Assembly (NCBI RefSeq): GCF_003952385.1
Contig: NZ_CP034444.1
Span: 4,464,001-4,528,000, forward strand
Length of the DNA: 64,000 nt
Reading direction: 5' to 3'
DNA from: Mesorhizobium sp. M1D.F.Ca.ET.043.01.1.1
GTDB lineage: Bacteria; Pseudomonadota; Alphaproteobacteria; Rhizobiales; Rhizobiaceae
The position numbers and the translations under genes were made by a program. A model generated the notes under the pieces. The model saw only the letters and a program-made list of their open reading frames with translations. It was not told where the DNA came from and searched no databases. How positions within the stretch are numbered: the first letter of the stretch is position 1; each line of letters starts with the position of its first letter. Below are positions 26,106 through 35,157 of this stretch, piece after piece.

Positions 26106-27367
26106 CTCTTGTTGCCCGCAAGGCCGGCAGCCTCGTCGATAGCGTCGTAAAGCCGGTCGAGCTCGTCCGATGTGACGCAATAGGGCGGCAGCACGTAGAT
26201 GACGTTGCCCAGCGGTCTCACCAGCAATCCGCGCTCGAGGAAGAAGGCGCGCAGTTTTGGCCCGACCTCGGCGAGATAGCCTGCATTGCCGACTCGGAGG
26301 TCGAGCGCCGCGATTGTGCCGCTGGTGCGTACATTCTCGAAATGCGGATCCCGACTGAACCGCGCAACCTTTTCCGCTTGCATCCGCGACAGCGCAGCTA
26401 TGCGTTCCACCACCGGCTCGTCGTTCCAGATGCCGACATTCGCGCGCGCCGCCGCGCAGGCGATCGGATTCGCCGTGTAGGAGCTCGAATGGAAGAAGGT
26501 CCTGGCGCGATCGCTGGAATAATGCGCGCGGAAGATCGCCTCGGTGGCAAGCGTCGCCGCAAGCGGCAGCGAGCCGCCCGTCAGCCCCTTGGAGGTACAC
26601 AATATGTCGGGCGCGACCGCTGCCTGCTCGCAGGCGAAGATAGTGCCGGTGCGGCCCCAGCCGGTCATGACTTCGTCGGCGATGAAAAGCGTCTCGGTGC
26701 GCTCGGCAATGCGTTTGAGCTCGGCAAGGATCCAGGCAGGATACATGAGCATGCCTCCGGCGCCTAGCACCAGCGGCTCGACGATCAGCGCGGCAACCTG
26801 CCGGTCGCGCGCCAGCCGTTCGAAGGCATCGAGCGTTTTTTGCTCCCAGCCCGACGCGGGGAAGGGGATGGTGTCGACCTCGAACAGCAGCGGCTCGTAA
26901 GCGGCGTTGAAGACGCCGCGCGCGCCGACGCTCATCGTGCCGATGGTGTCGCCGTGATAGCTGTGTTCCATCACGACGATGCGCGAGCGGGGTGCGCCGT
27001 TGTTGCGATGAAAGCCGAGCGCCATTTTAAGCGCCACCTCGACGCTGGTCGAGCCGCTGTCCGAGTAAAAGACCCAGTCGAGACCCGGCAATGCCATGTC
27101 GACCAGCGCCGACGCCAATTGCTCGGCAGGCTCGTGGCTGAGGCCGGCGAAGATCACCTGGTCGAGAGTCTCGGTCGCGTTGCGGATCGCCTCGATGATC
27201 TTCGGGTGGCGATGGCCGTGGGTGACGACCCACCAGGAGGAGATCGCATCGAGTATGCGCTTGCCGTCGCGCGTCTCGACATAGGCGCCCTCGGTGCGCA
27301 CGATCGTCGGCGGCGCCGGCTCGGTGGCATGTTGGGTGAAGGGATGCCAGACAGTGGAGCGGTTCAT
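26102..27367 (-). CDS. bioA: Adenosylmethionine-8-amino-7-oxononanoate aminotransferase
   Basis: 421 residues from ATG 27367, overlapping bioD by four bases. PLP-dependent class III aminotransferase: [15 protein letters not shown] near residue 43, [42 protein letters not shown] and the Schiff-base Lys in [10 protein letters not shown]. The Trp pair and the tyrosine of the S-adenosylmethionine site fit BioA. It converts 7-keto-8-aminopelargonate to 7,8-diaminopelargonate. The frame is open further upstream, but that extension lies over bioD and is not credible. Confidence 0.93.
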   Translation of the reverse strand: MNRSTVWHPFTQHATEPAPPTIVRTEGAYVETRDGKRILDAISSWWVVTHGHRHPKIIEAIRNATETLDQVIFAGLSHEPAEQLASALVDMALPGLDWVFYSDSGSTSVEVALKMALGFHRNNGAPRSRIVVMEHSYHGDTIGTMSVGARGVFNAAYEPLLFEVDTIPFPASGWEQKTLDAFERLARDRQVAALIVEPLVLGAGGMLMYPAWILAELKRIAERTETLFIADEVMTGWGRTGTIFACEQAAVAPDILCTSKGLTGGSLPLAATLATEAIFRAHYSSDRARTFFHSSSYTANPIACAAARANVGIWNDEPVVERIAALSRMQAEKVARFSRDPHFENVRTSGTIAALDLRVGNAGYLAEVGPKLRAFFLERGLLVRPLGNVIYVLPPYCVTSDELDRLYDAIDEAAGLAGNKR

Positions 27368-28002
27368 GCCCGGGCCTCCATGAACTCGGCGACGTTGAAC
27401 GCGGCCCGCATCGCCGCCGAAAGCGCCTCGGGCGTCAGCGGATCGAGACGCGGCAGACGACCGAGCACGCGAACCTTGCCCATTTCGGCGATCGTCCTTT
27501 GCGTATCGGCCATCTCGCCGCCGATGAACGCGATGCCGAGCAACGGAATGGAGCGGGCACGCAGAGCTTCCAACGAAAGCAAGGTGTGATTGATGGTGCC
27601 GAGCGCTGTGCGTGCGCAAAGAATGACCGGCAGTTGCCAATCCCGGAAAATATCGATGAACCTCGTCTGCCGATTGAGCGGCACCATCAGCCCGCCGGCA
27701 CCTTCGATGATGAGTGGGCCGGCCAACTCCGGAAGCGAGAGCTTTGCCGCCTCGATCGCGACGCCATCGATTTCGGCCGATCGATGCGGCGACAGAGGCG
27801 TCTTCAGACGGTATACTTCCGGCAGGACGCGCCCTGAAGGTAGGCCAGAAAGCCGGGCAACGACCTCGCTGTCGGTCTCTTCGTCGAGGCCCGATTGCAC
27901 CGGCTTCCAATAGAAGCCGTTAAGCAGCCCCGCTAGACCGGCCGAAAACACCGTCTTGCCGACACCGGTGTCGGTGCCGGTCACGATGAAGCGTGCCGTC
28001 AT
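27364..28002 (-). CDS. bioD: Dethiobiotin synthetase
   Basis: 212 residues from ATG 28002, which overlaps the bioF stop by four bases; an in-frame ATG at 28017 would add five residues. The P-loop GTDTGVGKT is at residues 9-17, followed by YWKPVQSG, EGAGGLMVPL and RTALGTINHTLLSLEALR. It carboxylates 7,8-diaminopelargonate with CO2 and ATP to close the ureido ring. Third gene of the operon. The four-base overlaps on both sides indicate coupled translation. Confidence 0.93.
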   Translation of the reverse strand: MTARFIVTGTDTGVGKTVFSAGLAGLLNGFYWKPVQSGLDEETDSEVVARLSGLPSGRVLPEVYRLKTPLSPHRSAEIDGVAIEAAKLSLPELAGPLIIEGAGGLMVPLNRQTRFIDIFRDWQLPVILCARTALGTINHTLLSLEALRARSIPLLGIAFIGGEMADTQRTIAEMGKVRVLGRLPRLDPLTPEALSAAMRAAFNVAEFMEARA

Positions 28003-29153
28003 GGTCTGCGCTCCCATTCCTCGGCAAGAGCATCGAACAGCGTCGAAACATCTGCTTCGTCGACATTCAGCGTCAGCGAGATGCGCAGCCTCGCCGTGCC
28101 CTCTGGCACGGTTGGTGGGCGGATGCCGCGTACGTCGAAACCGCGCGACTGCAGAGCCTCAGCCAGCGCCATGGCACGGGCATTGTCGCCGACGATGATC
28201 GGCAGGATCTGCGAACCGCTCGCCGGCAAGCCAAGGTTAGCGGCCCTCTTGCCTGCAAGCGCGACCAGCCACGCCAGCCGCTCACGGCGATCCGGTTCGT
28301 CGGCAACGATGTCGAGGGCCGTTGCCGCCGCCACTGCCATCAGCGGTGAGGGCGCGGTGGCGTAGATGAAGGGCCGACAGCGGTTGACCAGATAGTCGCA
28401 CAGCAGCGCGGGCGCTGTGACCAGCGCGCCGGATGCGCCAAGCGCCTTGCCGCAGGTATGCAGCACCACGACATCGTCGCGGCCTTCGAGATCGTGCGCG
28501 AAGCCGCGCCCATCCGGGCCGCAGACGCCGGTGGCGTGCGCCTCGTCGACGAACAGGAATGCGTCGTGCCGATCCGCGACTTCGATCAATTCGCCGAGCG
28601 GCGCCCGGTCGCCGTCCATGCTGTAGAGACTCTCGACCACGATCCAGGCACGGCCGGCGCCGCCTCTTGTGCGCCATGCGCGGATCGCATCGTCCACGGC
28701 ATTTGCATCGTTGTGCGCGGCTTCCGTCACTTCGGCACGGCCGGCCCGCGCCCCCTCATGGGCGCTGGCATGGATGAGTTCGTCCAGCACCACCAGGTCA
28801 CCCTTCTGGGGCAAGGTCGTGAGCACCGCGAAATTGGCGACATAGCCGCCGCCGAAGAAAAGGGCGCGCTCCGTGCCGAAGAAGCCGGCTGCCTTGGCTT
28901 CGAGCGCCTCATGCTCAGGCGTATTGCCGCGCAAGAGCCGCGACCCTGTCGCCCCGACGGGTGTGCCTGCGGCGAGTGCCGCGGCGACCGCCTCCGCCAA
29001 ACGCTTCGAGCGCGCGAGACCGAGATAGTCGTTGGAGGCGAAGTCGAGCCCGGCGCGACCGCCTAGGGCCCGCAACCGGTTCTTGCGGGCCAACCCGCGC
29101 AGACTGGCCTCGTAGCGGTCGAGCAAGGCTCGCCCGTTCGCTCGGCCCTTCAC
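27999..29153 (-). CDS. bioF: 8-amino-7-oxononanoate synthase
   Basis: 384 residues from a GTG at 29153 that overlaps the bioB stop (GTGA). The frame is open far upstream, but the upstream part lies over bioB. PLP-enzyme features: [52 protein letters not shown] and the PLP Lys in [12 protein letters not shown]. It joins a pimeloyl thioester and L-alanine with loss of CO2 and CoA/ACP, the first dedicated step of the biotin rings. The start codon choice is supported by overlap and by homologous N-terminal length. Confidence 0.92.
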   Translation of the reverse strand: MKGRANGRALLDRYEASLRGLARKNRLRALGGRAGLDFASNDYLGLARSKRLAEAVAAALAAGTPVGATGSRLLRGNTPEHEALEAKAAGFFGTERALFFGGGYVANFAVLTTLPQKGDLVVLDELIHASAHEGARAGRAEVTEAAHNDANAVDDAIRAWRTRGGAGRAWIVVESLYSMDGDRAPLGELIEVADRHDAFLFVDEAHATGVCGPDGRGFAHDLEGRDDVVVLHTCGKALGASGALVTAPALLCDYLVNRCRPFIYATAPSPLMAVAAATALDIVADEPDRRERLAWLVALAGKRAANLGLPASGSQILPIIVGDNARAMALAEALQSRGFDVRGIRPPTVPEGTARLRISLTLNVDEADVSTLFDALAEEWERRP

Positions 29154-30148
29154 TGGGCGTCGCGCTCCATCGGCTTGATGCCCAGCCGGCGAAACAGCGC
29201 GCTGTCCTTGTCCTCGCCTGGATTTTCGGCGGTCAGCAAGGTGTCGCCGACGAAGATGGAGTTGGCGCCGGCGAAGAAGCACAGCGCCTGCATCTCGTCG
29301 CTCATCGCCGTGCGGCCGGCCGAAAGCCGCACATGCGACTTCGGCATCATGATGCGGGCAAGCGCGATTGCGCGCACAAATTCGATCGGCTCGATCGGCT
29401 CGGCCTCGCCGAGCGGCGTGCCCTCGATCGGGATCAGCATGTTGATCGGCACGCTGTCGGGCGGCTCCGGGAGGTTGGCTAAAGTCACCAGCATGTCGAT
29501 GCGGTCGGCCTTCTCCTCGCCCATGCCGACGATGCCGCCGCAGCAGACCTTGATGCCGCTGTCGCGGACATTGGCGAGGGTGTCCAGCCGGTCGGCGAAG
29601 GTCCGCGTCGAGATGATCTCGCTGTAGTAGCGCTCGGAGGTATCGATGTTGTGGTTGTAGTAGTCGAGCCCGGCCTGCTTGAGCCGCTGCGCCTGGTCGA
29701 GGTCGAGCATGCCGAGCGTCATGCAGGTTTCCATGCCAAGCGCCTTCACGCCCTCGACCATGGCGGCCACCGCGTCCATGTCGCGCTCCTTGGGGCTGCG
29801 CCAGGCGGCTCCCATGCAATAGCGGGTAGCGCCCGCATCGCGCGCCTTCCTGGCCTCGGCGACGACGCGCTCAACCTCCATCAGCTTCGAGGCCTTGAGG
29901 CCCGACTGGTGATGCGCGGACTGGCTGCAATAGCCGCAATCCTCTGGACAGCCGCCGGTCTTGATCGAAAGCAGGCGCGACAGCTGCACCCGGTTGGGAT
30001 CGAAATTCTCGCGATGGATCGTCTGGGCTCGGAAGAGCAGGTCGTTGAAGGGCAGGTCGTAGACTGCTTGGGCCGCTTCGCGGTTCCATTGAATGGAGGC
30101 CTCGTGGGCCGACCTCAAGGCGGCGTTCAACTGTGGTTCGGCGTTCAT
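29150..30148 (-). CDS. bioB: Biotin synthase (radical SAM)
   Basis: 332 residues. The radical-SAM cluster Cys67-x3-Cys71-x2-Cys74 ([13 protein letters not shown]) is followed by [43 protein letters not shown] and the C-terminal Arg-containing [26 protein letters not shown] that holds the second cluster region. It inserts sulfur into dethiobiotin. First bio gene of the operon, 84 bases after panD on the same strand. No BioR-type TTATCTATAA palindrome is seen in front of it. Confidence 0.95.
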   Translation of the reverse strand: MNAEPQLNAALRSAHEASIQWNREAAQAVYDLPFNDLLFRAQTIHRENFDPNRVQLSRLLSIKTGGCPEDCGYCSQSAHHQSGLKASKLMEVERVVAEARKARDAGATRYCMGAAWRSPKERDMDAVAAMVEGVKALGMETCMTLGMLDLDQAQRLKQAGLDYYNHNIDTSERYYSEIISTRTFADRLDTLANVRDSGIKVCCGGIVGMGEEKADRIDMLVTLANLPEPPDSVPINMLIPIEGTPLGEAEPIEPIEFVRAIALARIMMPKSHVRLSAGRTAMSDEMQALCFFAGANSIFVGDTLLTAENPGEDKDSALFRRLGIKPMERDAQ

Positions 30149-30232
30149 TCCATCTCCATCGTCAGTATGTCCATTCGGTACTGGTTCCGCCCAACTGGGG
30201 TTGAACTTTCCGCAGCGGCCAGCTTGGCCAAT

Positions 30233-30682
30233 TTATCCGCCCACGAGCGCCGGTATCGGCAGAGCTTCGCGGACCTCATTGAGGATCGAGAAGCTGTAGC
30301 CTCCGTCCGCGTTATGCTCAACCGAATAGGTCAGGCGGCTAGCGATGCAATTGTCCTTGTCGAAGGTCAGCACGCGCGGCTTGAGCGTGGTCAGTTCTCT
30401 CTCGTGCATATAGACCGAGTTGCAGATGATGACCTGATCGCCTGGCTGGCAGGTGCGGGCCGCGGCGCCGTTAAGGATACAGCAGCGCGATCCCCTTTCG
30501 CCAAGGATGACATAGGTCGAGATCCGTGCGCCTGAATTCTTGTTCCAGATATCTACGAATTCCATCGGCAGGATGCCTGCCTCCTCGCAATGGTCGGGGT
30601 CCAGCGTGATCGAGCCGTGGTAATCGAGGTTGGCTTCGGTGACATAGATGCCGTGCAGCTTACCGGCGACGATTTTGCGCAT
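30233..30682 (-). CDS. panD: Aspartate 1-decarboxylase proenzyme
   Basis: 149 residues; GGAGGAAGTGC precedes the ATG. The self-cleavage site Gly23-Ser24 in [10 protein letters not shown] gives the pyruvoyl group. Other family features are [38 protein letters not shown] and the Tyr of the active site. The usual bacterial PanD is about 126 residues; this one has a C-terminal tail ([19 protein letters not shown] and on). It makes beta-alanine for pantothenate and so for CoA and acyl carrier protein. Its position in front of bioB suggests co-expression of biotin and pantothenate synthesis. Confidence 0.92.
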   Translation of the reverse strand: MRKIVAGKLHGIYVTEANLDYHGSITLDPDHCEEAGILPMEFVDIWNKNSGARISTYVILGERGSRCCILNGAAARTCQPGDQVIICNSVYMHERELTTLKPRVLTFDKDNCIASRLTYSVEHNADGGYSFSILNEVREALPIPALVGG

Positions 30683-31006
30683 GCACTTCCTCCAAAACAG
30701 CTAGCGACACTAATGCAACCGCGTCGAGCCCCTCATTCGCCTCGGCGGCTACGACTGGCCGCAAAGCGACTCTCCATCAGGTGCGCGGGTTTCTGGTCGT
30801 GGCCGTATGCGCTTTGATCGAAATCCAATGTGGCTCTACCGGCGTGCGCGGTGCGCACTGGGCCGTTCTGGACGTGATCGGGCCTGCCCATCATGCCTGC
30901 CACCATTTCTTTCTCGACGCTGGCACCAGCGACCGTCGTTCGCGGGCCGCTCGTGCAACGCGGGGGCTACTTTGCGAGCTGTCTACGCAGTCATATTGTT
31001 CGACTG
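30683..31006. other. 324-base intergenic region, no gene seen
   Basis: The leader of the panD-bio operon (reading left) and the downstream side of the SDR gene at 31007. Short open frames exist on both strands but match nothing recognisable and have no good ribosome-binding sites. TTGACA is present on the minus strand near 31008, but no well-spaced -10 is obvious. Confidence 0.5.
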
Positions 31007-31753
31007 TCAAGCGTTAGATCCGCGATCGATGGTGTACACGGAACCGGTGACGCTTGCCGCGCCTGGCCCGGCAAGCCATGCGACAAGACCAGCTACGTCT
31101 TCGGGGGTGGCGAAGCGTCCCGGCAGCGCCATGCGCGCCCGCTGATTGTCGGCGAACGCCCCATCGGCAGGGTTCATTTCCGTATCTGTGGAACCTGGCT
31201 GAACGACGTTTACGGTTATGCCTTTCTGGCCGAGTTCGCGGGCGAGGGCTTTGGACATGCCGACAAGGGCGGCCTTGCTCATGGAATACAGGCTTAAGCC
31301 CGGTCGAGGCGCTCGATCAGCAAGATTGCTGCCGATTGAAATGATCCTTCCGCCCGCACGCATTTGGCGGCCAGCCGCGCGGCAAGCTAGAAAGGGAGCT
31401 CGTACGTTGATTGCAATGGTCTGCTCAAAATCCTCGAGCGTGAAGTCCTCAATTGGCCCGGTGTGCAGAATCCCAGCGTTGTTGACGAGAATGTCCAGAC
31501 CTCCGAGCTTGGCGATCGTTTCATTCACGGCAAGATCCATTGCTTCAGCGGCCAGATTGTCGGCACAGATAGCGATGGCGTTGCGGCCGATGGCCTCCAT
31601 TTCCTTGACCACTTCATCGGCTTTGTCTTTGGCCGAAGTGTAAGTGATGGCGACGTTCGCACCGTCGCGCGCAAGTTGCTTCGCTATTGCGGCGCCGATG
31701 CCGCGGCTGCCTCCTGTGACCAAGGCGATCTTGCCTTCAAGTGCAGAGCTCAT
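31007..31753 (-). CDS. SDR-family oxidoreductase, 3-ketoacyl reductase-like
   Basis: 248 residues. TGGSRGIG at residues 13-20, NNAG near 92, catalytic Ser in SIGSNLA and Tyr-x-x-x-Lys in LYSMSKAAL, and the ending TGSVYTIDRGSNA. The initial stretch and YTSAKDKADEVVKEMEAIG resemble FabG-like and cyclic-ketone/alcohol SDRs with NADP preference. TCGGGAGGATTAG precedes the start. It is divergent from the sigma-54-driven pnt operon; whether it shares that regulation is unclear since no -24/-12 element is seen on this strand. Confidence 0.85.
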   Translation of the reverse strand: MSSALEGKIALVTGGSRGIGAAIAKQLARDGANVAITYTSAKDKADEVVKEMEAIGRNAIAICADNLAAEAMDLAVNETIAKLGGLDILVNNAGILHTGPIEDFTLEDFEQTIAINVRAPFLACRAAGRQMRAGGRIISIGSNLADRAPRPGLSLYSMSKAALVGMSKALARELGQKGITVNVVQPGSTDTEMNPADGAFADNQRARMALPGRFATPEDVAGLVAWLAGPGAASVTGSVYTIDRGSNA

Positions 31754-31878
31754 CGACTAATCCTCCCGAGTGATGCCGTCATTCTCTTCGCAATAACCAT
31801 GCCATTCCGCTGGCAGCCAGGGATGGCGAGAAAAACATCAACCCAAGCGCTGACCTTCACGCGCACGCCGGTGCTGGC

Positions 31879-31895
31879 TGTCCTTGATAAACACA
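31879..31895. promoter_or_regulatory. Candidate activator site upstream of the pnt promoter
   Basis: TGTCCTTGATAAACACA. It matches TGTACTCGATGAATACA at 41770 in 13 of 17 positions, including both TGT and ACA ends. Its centre lies about 120 bases upstream of the predicted transcription start at 32007, a normal distance for a sigma-54 enhancer-binding protein. The likely partner is the activator encoded at 40081. The link is inferred from sequence similarity and position. Confidence 0.5.
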
Positions 31896-31942
31896 TGATG
31901 TTGCCGCCGGAAACACCGGGATCCCCCTGCCTGGAAACAGAC

Positions 31943-31965
31943 GAGTAGCTGGTAGCCAGTTACTC
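31943..31965. promoter_or_regulatory. 10-bp inverted repeat just upstream of the pnt -24 element
   Basis: GAGTAGCTGG (31943-31952) and CCAGTTACTC (31956-31965) are complementary except at one position, with TAG between them. It ends 16 bases before the -24 box, so a bound protein could block or help sigma-54 polymerase. It could also form a small hairpin in a read-through transcript. Confidence 0.5.
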
Positions 31966-31980
31966 GGCCTCCATCCTCTC

Positions 31981-31996
31981 TGGCACGGGACTTGCT
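31981..31996 (+). promoter_or_regulatory. Sigma-54 (-24/-12) promoter of the pnt-SDR operon
   Basis: TGGCACGGGACTTGCT fits the consensus TGGCACG-N4-TTGCW at every fixed position, with GG and GC exactly 12 bases apart. Transcription would start near 32007. This rules out start codons at 31992 and 32004 for pntAA and supports the TTG at 32037. Confidence 0.8.
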
Positions 31997-32036
31997 ACTG
32001 AGCGTGGCAACGAACCCAACAGAAAGATCAACCCGT

Positions 32037-33323
32037 TTGGCAGCGACGCAAACCATATTCATCCCTCGTGAGCTTGATGCGAACGAGCCGCGTGTCGCGG
32101 CCTCGCCTGAGACGGTGAAGCGGCTGGTTGGTCTGGGCTTCGAGGTGATCGTGGAGAAGGGCGCCGGCCTCGGCTCGCGCATCATCGATCAGGATTTTGC
32201 CGCGGCGGGTGCCGCGATCGGCAAGGCTGCCGACGCGTCGAAGGCCGACGTGGTGCTCAAAGTGCGCCGGCCGACGGATGCGGAGCTGAAGGGCTACAAG
32301 CCGGGCGCGGCCGTCATCGCCATCATGGACCCCTACGGCAACGATGCGGCGGTGGCCGCGATGGCCAAGGCCGGCATCACCGCCTTCTCGATGGAGTTCA
32401 TGCCGCGCATCACCCGCGCGCAGGTGATGGACGTGCTGTCCTCGCAGGCCAATCTCGCCGGCTACCAGGCGGTGGTCGACGCGGCCGCCGAATATGACCG
32501 CGCGCTGCCGATGATGATGACGGCGGCGGGCACCGTGCCGGCGGCCAAAACCTTCATCATGGGCGTCGGCGTCGCCGGCCTGCAGGCGATCGCCACCGCG
32601 CGCCGCCTCGGCGCCGTCGTCACCGCCACGGACGTGCGCCCGGCGGTGAAGGAGCAGGTGCAGTCGCTCGGCGCCAAGTTCCTGGCGGTCGAGGACGAGG
32701 AGTTCAAGGCGGCCGAGACCGCCGGCGGCTACGCCAAGGAAATGTCGAAGGAATACCAGGCCAAGCAGGCGGCGCTGACCGCCGAGCACATCGCCAAGCA
32801 GGACATCGTCATCACCACGGCGCTGATCCCCGGCCGTGCGGCGCCGAAGCTGGTCTCCGCGGCCATGGTCGCCTCCATGAAGCCGGGCTCGGTGATCGTC
32901 GATCTCGCCGTCGAGCGCGGCGGCAATGTCGAGGGCGCGGTGCCCGGCAAGGTCGTGACGACGGAAAACGGCGTCAAGATCGTCGGCCATCTCAACGTGC
33001 CTGGCCGCGTCGCGGCCTCGGCATCACTGCTCTATGCCAAGAACCTCTACGCCTTCCTCGAGACGATGGTCGACAAGGCAACGAAAGAGCTTGCCATCAA
33101 GCGCGACGACGAACTGGTCAAGGCGACGATGCTGACCGATGGCGGCCAGGTCGTGCATCCGAACTTCTCCAAGGCGGCGGAGGCGCCGCGCACCGAACCG
33201 GCGGCCATTCCCGCCACGATCATTGTCGCTGACGCCTCGACCAAGCCGGTCGCGAAGAAGACAGCGGCGAAGAAGCCTGCCGCAGCCAAGTCGGCCTCGT
33301 CCAAGTCGAAAGGGACCGCGTGA
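32037..33323 (+). CDS. pntAA: NAD(P) transhydrogenase subunit alpha part 1 (NAD-binding domain I)
   Basis: 428 residues from TTG 32037, chosen because homologs begin at [10 protein letters not shown] and the sigma-54 promoter places the transcript start near 32007. The open frame extends to 31992, but that part overlaps the promoter. Features: [22 protein letters not shown], the RQD-loop-type region, [19 protein letters not shown] (NAD-binding) and [12 protein letters not shown]. The C-terminus is a Lys/Ala-rich linker. With pntAB and pntB it forms the proton-pumping transhydrogenase that makes NADPH from NADH at the cytoplasmic membrane. Its own promoter and neighbours suggest an accessory copy. 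Confidence 0.9.
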   Translation: MAATQTIFIPRELDANEPRVAASPETVKRLVGLGFEVIVEKGAGLGSRIIDQDFAAAGAAIGKAADASKADVVLKVRRPTDAELKGYKPGAAVIAIMDPYGNDAAVAAMAKAGITAFSMEFMPRITRAQVMDVLSSQANLAGYQAVVDAAAEYDRALPMMMTAAGTVPAAKTFIMGVGVAGLQAIATARRLGAVVTATDVRPAVKEQVQSLGAKFLAVEDEEFKAAETAGGYAKEMSKEYQAKQAALTAEHIAKQDIVITTALIPGRAAPKLVSAAMVASMKPGSVIVDLAVERGGNVEGAVPGKVVTTENGVKIVGHLNVPGRVAASASLLYAKNLYAFLETMVDKATKELAIKRDDELVKATMLTDGGQVVHPNFSKAAEAPRTEPAAIPATIIVADASTKPVAKKTAAKKPAAAKSASSKSKGTA

Positions 33324-33745
33324 TGGAACAGCTGCAAAAAGCCCTCGACCAGCTCGATCAGGCGACCGCCGCCGTCCGCCTTGCGGTGCAGGATCTGGCC
33401 AATGCGCCCGCCGGCGCCGAGGCTGCCGGCAACGCGGCGCATGCGCTCTCCGGCGGCGCCATCGACCCCTTCGTCTTCCGCTTCGCCATCTTCGTGCTGG
33501 CGATCTTCGTCGGCTATTATGTCGTCTGGTCGGTGACCCCGGCGCTGCACACGCCGCTGATGGCCGTCACCAACGCCATCTCCTCGGTCATCGTCGTCGG
33601 CGCGCTGCTTGCCGTCGGCATCGCGGCTTCCGGCCTTGCGGCGGGCTTCGGCTTCGTCGCCCTGGTGCTGGTCTCGGTCAACATCTTCGGCGGCTTCCTC
33701 GTCACCCAGCGCATGCTGGCCATGTACAAGAAGAAGGAAAAGTGA
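33323..33745 (+). CDS. pntAB: NAD(P) transhydrogenase subunit alpha part 2 (membrane domain)
   Basis: 140 residues from ATG 33323, overlapping the pntAA stop by one base. After a ~50-residue polar lead come three or four membrane segments: [41 protein letters not shown] and [21 protein letters not shown]. This is the small membrane subunit of the three-gene transhydrogenase found in alphaproteobacteria. The C-terminus ends in a Lys-rich stretch. Co-transcribed with pntB one base downstream. Confidence 0.9.
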   Translation: MEQLQKALDQLDQATAAVRLAVQDLANAPAGAEAAGNAAHALSGGAIDPFVFRFAIFVLAIFVGYYVVWSVTPALHTPLMAVTNAISSVIVVGALLAVGIAASGLAAGFGFVALVLVSVNIFGGFLVTQRMLAMYKKKEK

Positions 33746-33746
33746 C

Positions 33747-35144
33747 GTGACCGTCAATCTCGCCTCCTTCCTCTATCTGGTCTCCGGCATCCTGTTCATC
33801 CTGGCGCTGCGTGGCCTCTCGCATCCGACCACCAGCCGCCAGGGCAATCTCTACGGCATGATCGGCATGGGCATTGCTCTATGCACGACGCTGGCGCTGG
33901 CGCTGCCCTCGGCTGGGCGCTTCGGCCTGATCGTGCTGGGTCTCGCCATCGGCGGCGGCGTCGGCGCCTATGTGGCCCGCCGCATCGCCATGACCTCGAT
34001 GCCGCAGCTTGTCGCCGCCTTCCACAGCCTCGTCGGCTTCGCCGCCGTCATGGTGGCGGCCGCCGCCATCTATGCGCCGGAAAGCTTCGGCATCGGCACG
34101 GCGGGCGACATCCATGCCCAGGCGCTCATCGAGATGAGCCTGGGTGTGGCCATCGGCGCCATCACCTTCACCGGCTCGGTCATCGCCTTCCTCAAGCTCG
34201 ACGGCCGCATGTCGGGCAAGCCGATCATGATCGGCGGCCGCCATCTCATCAACATCGCGCTCGGCATCGCCCTTGTGGTGCTGATCGTGCTGCTCGTCAC
34301 CACCGAATCCAAGCTGGTCTTCTGGCTGATCGTCGCCGCCTCGCTGGTGCTCGGCGTGCTGTTGATCATCCCGATCGGCGGCGCCGACATGCCGGTCGTG
34401 GTGTCGATGCTGAATTCTTACTCGGGCTGGGCTGCCGCGGCACTTGGCTTCACGCTCGGCAATCTGGCGCTGATCATCACCGGCGCGCTGGTCGGCTCGT
34501 CGGGTGCGATCCTGTCCTACATCATGTGCAAGGGCATGAACCGCTCCTTCATCTCGGTCATCCTCGGCGGCTTCGGCGGCGAGACGGCGGCAGTTGCCGA
34601 CGACGGCGTCGAGCGCACCGTCAAGCAGGGCTCGGCCGACGACGCCGCCTATCTGATGATGAACGCGCAGAAGGTCATCATCGTGCCCGGCTACGGCATG
34701 GCGGTCGCCCAGGCGCAGCACGCGCTGCGCGAGATGGCCGACAAGCTCAAGGCCAACGGCGTCGAGGTGAAATACGCCATCCATCCGGTCGCCGGCCGCA
34801 TGCCCGGCCACATGAACGTTCTGCTCGCCGAGGCCAACGTGCCTTATGACGAGGTGTTCGAGCTCGAGGACATCAACTCCGAATTCGCGCAGGCCGACGT
34901 CGCCTATGTCATCGGCGCCAACGACGTCACCAACCCGTCCGCGCGCGACGACAAGGCCTCGCCGATCTTCGGCATGCCGATCCTCGACGTCGACAAGGCC
35001 CGCACCTGCCTCTTCGTCAAGCGCTCGCTCGGCTCCGGCTACGCCGGCATCGACAACACGCTGTTCTACAAGGACGGCACCATGATGCTGCTCGGCGACG
35101 CCAAGAAGATGACCGAGGAAATCGTCAAGGCCATGGATCACTGA
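33747..35144 (+). CDS. pntB: NAD(P) transhydrogenase subunit beta
   Basis: 465 residues from a GTG at 33747; earlier in-frame codons lie over pntAB. The N-terminal half has about eight or nine membrane segments. The C-terminal NADP-binding domain III shows VIIVPGYGMAVAQAQHALREMA, HPVAGRMPGHMNVLLAEANVPYD and VIGANDVTNPSARDD. Together the three subunits couple proton flow to hydride transfer from NADH to NADP. The coding sequence uses mostly C or G at third positions, more than the flanking SDR genes, which suggests recruitment of a chromosomal-type copy. Confidence 0.92.
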   Translation: MTVNLASFLYLVSGILFILALRGLSHPTTSRQGNLYGMIGMGIALCTTLALALPSAGRFGLIVLGLAIGGGVGAYVARRIAMTSMPQLVAAFHSLVGFAAVMVAAAAIYAPESFGIGTAGDIHAQALIEMSLGVAIGAITFTGSVIAFLKLDGRMSGKPIMIGGRHLINIALGIALVVLIVLLVTTESKLVFWLIVAASLVLGVLLIIPIGGADMPVVVSMLNSYSGWAAAALGFTLGNLALIITGALVGSSGAILSYIMCKGMNRSFISVILGGFGGETAAVADDGVERTVKQGSADDAAYLMMNAQKVIIVPGYGMAVAQAQHALREMADKLKANGVEVKYAIHPVAGRMPGHMNVLLAEANVPYDEVFELEDINSEFAQADVAYVIGANDVTNPSARDDKASPIFGMPILDVDKARTCLFVKRSLGSGYAGIDNTLFYKDGTMMLLGDAKKMTEEIVKAMDH

Positions 35145-35157
35145 CGATGGGTGGCTT

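Noticed and set aside
28003..29819. 606-codon version of bioF starting inside bioB
   Set aside because: The first ~220 residues are an out-of-frame translation of bioB; the GTG at 29153 with GTGA overlap gives the normal BioF length.
31992..32036. TTG 31992 or GTG 32004 as start of pntAA
   Set aside because: Both are upstream of the predicted sigma-54 transcript start near 32007, and homologs begin at about [10 protein letters not shown].
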